Shown in pieces: positions 61,067 through 64,000 of a DNA stretch of 64,000 nt. The stretch covers positions 62,001 through 126,000 of the forward strand of contig JBBRDU010000001.1 of assembly GCA_038203615.1 (NCBI GenBank), in the 5' to 3' direction. The notes beneath the pieces are model-generated. The model saw nothing but the letters and a program-made list of their open reading frames with translations, was not told the origin of the DNA and did no database searches. The stretch is from JBBRDU01 sp038203615 (lineage in GTDB: Bacteria > Verrucomicrobiota > Verrucomicrobiia > Chthoniobacterales > UBA10450). Every line of letters begins with the position of its first letter. The first letter of the stretch is position 1. The translations under genes and the position numbers were made by a program.

Positions 61067-61829
61067 CGGGGCCATCGCCGGATTTACCATTTACCTCGGG
61101 TTGCCGCTGGGGCGCATCGAGAAAATCTCGGATCGGGTCCGCTCGTTCTTAACCATGACGTCGGCCGGAATTCTCGTTTACATCCTGTTCGACATTTTTT
61201 CGCACATCAAGGAACCGATCGAGGTTGCCCTGAAGCAAGCGGTCGAGGGAAAGACGGGGGCTGGCGAAGTGATTTCGTTCCTGGCCATCTTCGTGGTCGG
61301 GCTGAGCGTTGGCTTGCTCGGATTGGTGGCTTTCGAATCCCGTTTCACTCGAGCCAACCGGGTGTCGGGCCAGCCGGTCTCGCCGGCGCGCCTGGCTTTT
61401 ATGATTGCCATCGGTCTTGGTCTGCACAATTTTTCGGAGGGCTTGGCCATAGGCCAGTCCGCCGTGCAGGGTCAGATCGCTCTCGCTTCCCTCCTCGTCA
61501 TCGGCTTTGGGTTGCATAACGCCACGGAAGGTTTTGGGGTGGTCGGTCCGTTGGCCGGCACCCGCCCTTCGTGGGGATTTTTAGGATTGATGGGCCTGGT
61601 GGGCGGTGGGCCGACTTTTCTGGGAACAATCATTGGCTACAGCTTCGTGTCTCAGCCCATTTCCATCCTGTTCCTGGCGCTCGCGGCGGGCGCCATTCTT
61701 TATGTCATCGGCGAGCTTTTTCACGTGGCTCGGCGCGCGGGCGCGAAATATGTCGCGATGGGAGGATTACTGATTGGATTCCTGCTGGCCTACGGAACGG
61801 AGTTGGTGCTGGAATTGTCTGGCGCTTAG
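61041..61829 (+). CDS. ZIP-family metal transporter
   Basis: A 262-aa membrane protein with eight predicted helices. ZIP motifs: IGLGLHNFSEGLAIGQSA in helix 4 and IGFGLHNATEGFGVVGPLAG in helix 5 (H-N-x-x-E-G metal sites). The central His/Asp-rich loop is short. It probably imports Zn2+ or other divalent metals, related to ZupT. Ends 4 bases before the convergent gene's stop. Confidence 0.88.
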   Translation: MTFLQTIFLGAIAGFTIYLGLPLGRIEKISDRVRSFLTMTSAGILVYILFDIFSHIKEPIEVALKQAVEGKTGAGEVISFLAIFVVGLSVGLLGLVAFESRFTRANRVSGQPVSPARLAFMIAIGLGLHNFSEGLAIGQSAVQGQIALASLLVIGFGLHNATEGFGVVGPLAGTRPSWGFLGLMGLVGGGPTFLGTIIGYSFVSQPISILFLALAAGAILYVIGELFHVARRAGAKYVAMGGLLIGFLLAYGTELVLELSGA

Positions 61830-61833
61830 AAAA

Positions 61834-62307
61834 TCACGAGCCGATACGCAGGAAGGGCCGCCACCATGGGATTCCGGCGAGAATGAGAAGGACGGAGAGG
61901 CCATAGGAAATGGCGGCGCCCCGATACTTCATCAGATCGGTTTTGCCCTTTCTTGCCAAAGCCGCTCCCACGTGGGCGCAGACCACCGCCAGGAACATAT
62001 ATGTGGTGTGTTCGACCGAGAAGAAACGCAGCTCATGATCCTTCATGGCAGCCCCCATATTTTGAAACGCCATTTTCGTCACGGGGCTCGCGCCGAAATA
62101 TAAAATCAATCCCAGCAGAAAATTTAGGTCCATGAAGACGACAAAGATGAAACTGAATCGCAGGAGAGCCGGTCGAACGGGGCCTCGACCGCTCCAGCCC
62201 GAGGCCGCTACGAAAATTGCGGCCAAAGCCGCGGCCAAAACAAACCAGCGCAGCACTCCGTGAAACGCGAGCAGATGTGGATAAATATTCTGTAGCATGC
62301 CTGCCAT
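61834..62307 (-). CDS. Four-helix membrane protein, possible cytochrome-b-like
   Basis: About 157 aa; in-frame ATGs at 62310, 62307 and 62298 are possible, with GGGAGG just upstream. Four helices: YPHLLAFHGVLRWFVLAAALAAI, FSFIFVVFMDLNFLLGLILYFG, TTYMFLAVVCAHVGAALA, ISYGLSVLLILAGIPWW. Histidines in FHGVLRW, FSVEHTTYM and CAHVG could bind haem, as in small cytochrome-b-like families of this length (from memory). Function unproven. Confidence 0.65.
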   Translation of the reverse strand: MAGMLQNIYPHLLAFHGVLRWFVLAAALAAIFVAASGWSGRGPVRPALLRFSFIFVVFMDLNFLLGLILYFGASPVTKMAFQNMGAAMKDHELRFFSVEHTTYMFLAVVCAHVGAALARKGKTDLMKYRGAAISYGLSVLLILAGIPWWRPFLRIGS

Positions 62308-62337
62308 CATCCTCCCATCGCCGCTTTTAAGTCCAGC

Positions 62338-62979
62338 ATGTCTTCGCCGGGCCCCGCTGGACCTGCCTCCCGGGGAGGCCCTCATATATGGAACGGATTG
62401 CCCGTGAACGATCCGATCACCCTTTTTCAGGACTGGCTCCACGAAGCGATTGCCTCCGGGATCAAGGAACCGTCCGCCATGACGGTGGCGACGGTCGATG
62501 CCGAGGGGCATCCGGACGCGCGGATGCTCCTGCTGAAAGGGGTCGACGAGCGGGGATTCGTCTTCTTTACCAACCTGGACAGCCCGAAGGCGCAGGCGCT
62601 GCGACACGACCCGCGCGTGGCACTCTGTTTTTATTGGATGGCGCTGGATCGGCAGGTCCGCGTGCGTGGGCGGGCCGAGCCAGTCAGCGATGAAGAGGCC
62701 GACGCCTATTTTGCGACGCGGCCGCGCTTGAGCCAGATGAGCGCGTGGGCCTCGAAACAGTCAGAACCAATGCCCGGCTATTTCGAATTGGAAGCAGAGG
62801 TCGCCAAAGCCGCCGTGCGCTTCGGTCTCGGCCGCATTCCGCGCCCGCCCTTCTGGTCGGGTTTTCGCGTCGTGCCGGATCGGATCGAATTCTGGACGGG
62901 AAAGCCGTTCCGCCGCCATCACCGCATTCTCCACACGCGCGCCGGAAACGGGTGGCAGACGCAATGGTTGTATCCGTGA
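62338..62979 (+). CDS. pdxH: Pyridoxamine 5'-phosphate oxidase
   Basis: A 213-aa protein from ATG at 62338; a GTG at 62404 (VNDPITLFQDWLHEA) gives 191 aa and would leave promoter space. PdxH blocks: AMTVATVDAEGHPDARMLLLKGVDERGFVFFTNLDSPKAQAL, VALCFYWMALDRQVRVRGRAEPVS, RPRLSQMSAWASKQSEPMP and WSGFRVVPDRIEFWTGKPFRRHHRILHTR (C-terminal FMN/PLP site). It makes pyridoxal phosphate, the cofactor of the aminotransferases in this window. Confidence 0.92.
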   Translation: MSSPGPAGPASRGGPHIWNGLPVNDPITLFQDWLHEAIASGIKEPSAMTVATVDAEGHPDARMLLLKGVDERGFVFFTNLDSPKAQALRHDPRVALCFYWMALDRQVRVRGRAEPVSDEEADAYFATRPRLSQMSAWASKQSEPMPGYFELEAEVAKAAVRFGLGRIPRPPFWSGFRVVPDRIEFWTGKPFRRHHRILHTRAGNGWQTQWLYP

Positions 62980-63003
62980 CCTCCAGCCCAAGAAAAATTC
63001 CGA

Positions 63004-64000
63004 CTATTGGGTGGGTGCGCCGGACTTGATCCAGGCATCGATGACGGCGCGCTCGTCGTCCGTCATCTTGGTCAGATTTCCGATCGGCATAATCCGGCTC
63101 ACGACCACTCGTTGATAGATCCGCTGGGTATTCTGCGCGATGCTGGCGGTATCGTGCAGGAGCACGCCGCCCGGCGGCTGACTGTAACCCGGGAAGGTGG
63201 GCGCCGGAGAATGGCAGGTGACACAGCGCTGGCCGAGGATGGCTCGCACCCGGTTAAAGTCGACGACGCCTTGGACCGGCGGCAATGGCAGAATCGTGGG
63301 CGCGGTCCACCATGCCACGGTGCCGAGAAGGAATGCTCCCATCGCGGGGTAGGGCCAGGCCAGCGCACCCCTCTGGCGCCGATTAAAAAAGTGACGGATG
63401 ACCACGCCGGCCGCGCCGATCAAGACGAGGACGGCCCAGTTATACGGATGGCTGTAGGTCAGAGGATAATGGTTGCTGACCATGATAAAGAGCACGGGCA
63501 ACGTGAAATAATTGTTGTGCACGCTGCGCTGCTTGCCGCGTTGTCCGTCGCGTGGGTTGGGTAATTGGCCGGCCCGCATGGCCGCGACCATGCGACGTTG
63601 ACTGGGAATGATGACAAAAAACACGTTGGCGGCCATGATCGTGCCGATGGCGACGCCGACATGCATGTACATGGCGCGTCCGCCCAGTTTTTGGGCGAGT
63701 TCCCATGCGAGCACGGTGAGCAGGCCAAAGACAATCAGACCGAGCAGCGCGTCCTTCCTTCCGAGGGGCGATCGGCAGAGGAGATCATAAATAATCCAGG
63801 AACCCACCATGCTGGCTGCGCCGATGGCGACGGCTTGCCACGCCGTGAGCGTGGCGACCGAAGGGTCGAGCATCATGGCTTGTGCGTTGATCCAGTAGAC
63901 AAGGACGAGGAGCGCCGTGCCGGAAAGCCAGGTTGTGTAAGCCTCCCATTTGAACCAGTGCAGTTTCTCCGGCAAGGCGGCGGGGGCGACGGCGTATTTT
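63004..64000 (-). CDS. puuD: Urate hydroxylase PuuD with C-terminal cytochrome c domain (5' end outside window)
   Basis: The frame runs from the stop at 63004 through the window edge; it reads KYAVAPAALPEKLHWFKWEAYTTWLSGTALLVLVYW at the edge, the usual second-helix region of PuuD, so the N-terminus is cut off. Several helices follow, including HVGVAIGTIMAANVFFVIIPSQRRMV and HNNYFTLPVLFIMVSNHYP. The C-terminal domain holds one haem c site (CVTCH) with VVVSRIMPIGNLTKMTDDERAVIDAWI. PuuD oxidises urate to 5-hydroxyisourate with electrons passed to the respiratory chain, i.e. purine catabolism. Confidence 0.9.
   Translation of the reverse strand, partial: KYAVAPAALPEKLHWFKWEAYTTWLSGTALLVLVYWINAQAMMLDPSVATLTAWQAVAIGAASMVGSWIIYDLLCRSPLGRKDALLGLIVFGLLTVLAWELAQKLGGRAMYMHVGVAIGTIMAANVFFVIIPSQRRMVAAMRAGQLPNPRDGQRGKQRSVHNNYFTLPVLFIMVSNHYPLTYSHPYNWAVLVLIGAAGVVIRHFFNRRQRGALAWPYPAMGAFLLGTVAWWTAPTILPLPPVQGVVDFNRVRAILGQRCVTCHSPAPTFPGYSQPPGGVLLHDTASIAQNTQRIYQRVVVSRIMPIGNLTKMTDDERAVIDAWIKSGAPTQ

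Overview
The window reads as a chromosomal segment of a GC-rich, aerobic, heterotrophic Gram-negative bacterium, most likely from Verrucomicrobiota (Chthoniobacter/Udaeobacter-like soil lineages) or a close PVC relative. This is inferred from the gene set and style: a split complex I locus with two NuoM proteins, a staphyloxanthin-type carotenoid cluster, an ECF sigma factor paired with a TolB/TPR kinase, an ORF6N protein, and many short palindromic or word-like repeats between genes. No rRNA, tRNA, CRISPR array or complete insertion sequence was seen.

Layout. (1) 1-572: start of a Tat-exported HisC-like aminotransferase (cut by the window edge). (2) 719-9935, minus strand: the membrane arm of complex I in the order nuoH-J-K-L-M-[ORF6N]-M-N. 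(3) 10064-17335, minus strand: a tightly coupled carotenoid operon (two CrtI-family enzymes, aldehyde dehydrogenase, acyltransferase, glycosyltransferase, thioredoxin-like protein), ending with two tiny membrane proteins. (4) 17336-17464: a 129-bp divergent promoter region with a strikingly regular operator array, then on the plus strand carH (B12 photoreceptor/repressor), a peroxiredoxin, an SRPBCC protein and a conserved protein of unknown function. (5) 19840-22442: a decayed zone with a nuoH fragment, a broken MFS transporter, a frame-disrupted coil/beta protein and a palindromic repeat. (6) 22443-26184, plus strand: nuoA-B-C-D-I; nuoE, nuoF and nuoG are not in the window. (7) 26181-33932: unknown secreted protein, ComB-like phosphatase, ECF sigma factor with a 989-aa kinase, metallo-beta-lactamase-fold hydrolase, GlxA-type regulator. 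(8) 34041-40390: NhaA, a lipoprotein, a YdeP-type molybdopterin oxidoreductase with FdhD, MOSC and MobA accessory proteins. (9) 40742-49606: a stress island with a two-component system whose kinase carries a FixL-like haem-PAS domain, five universal-stress domains in three genes, a PocR/AraC regulator, a receiver protein, an ABC ATPase and Hsp20. (10) 50059-53843: an aminotransferase overlapping a large thiamine-diphosphate enzyme. (11) 53966-58972: hemE-hemN-hemY-hemH, each overlapping the next by 4 bases. (12) 58973-64000: a radical-SAM/B12 gene lodged between two diverged copies of the hemH tail plus ZIP-gene start, the intact ZIP transporter, a small haem-type membrane protein, PdxH, and a urate hydroxylase (PuuD) running off the end.

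How it fits together. Complex I, haem synthesis and molybdenum enzymes serve respiration. The carotenoid cluster with CarH points to light-triggered photoprotection. The haem-PAS kinase beside USP and Hsp20 genes looks like a DosSR/FixL-style low-oxygen stress circuit. The most notable signals are the three-unit CarH operator array, the haem-PAS stress island, the partial nuoH duplication bracketing the carotenoid/CarH island, the ORF6N gene with a perfect 17-bp inverted repeat inside the nuo operon, and the duplicated flanks of the radical-SAM gene.
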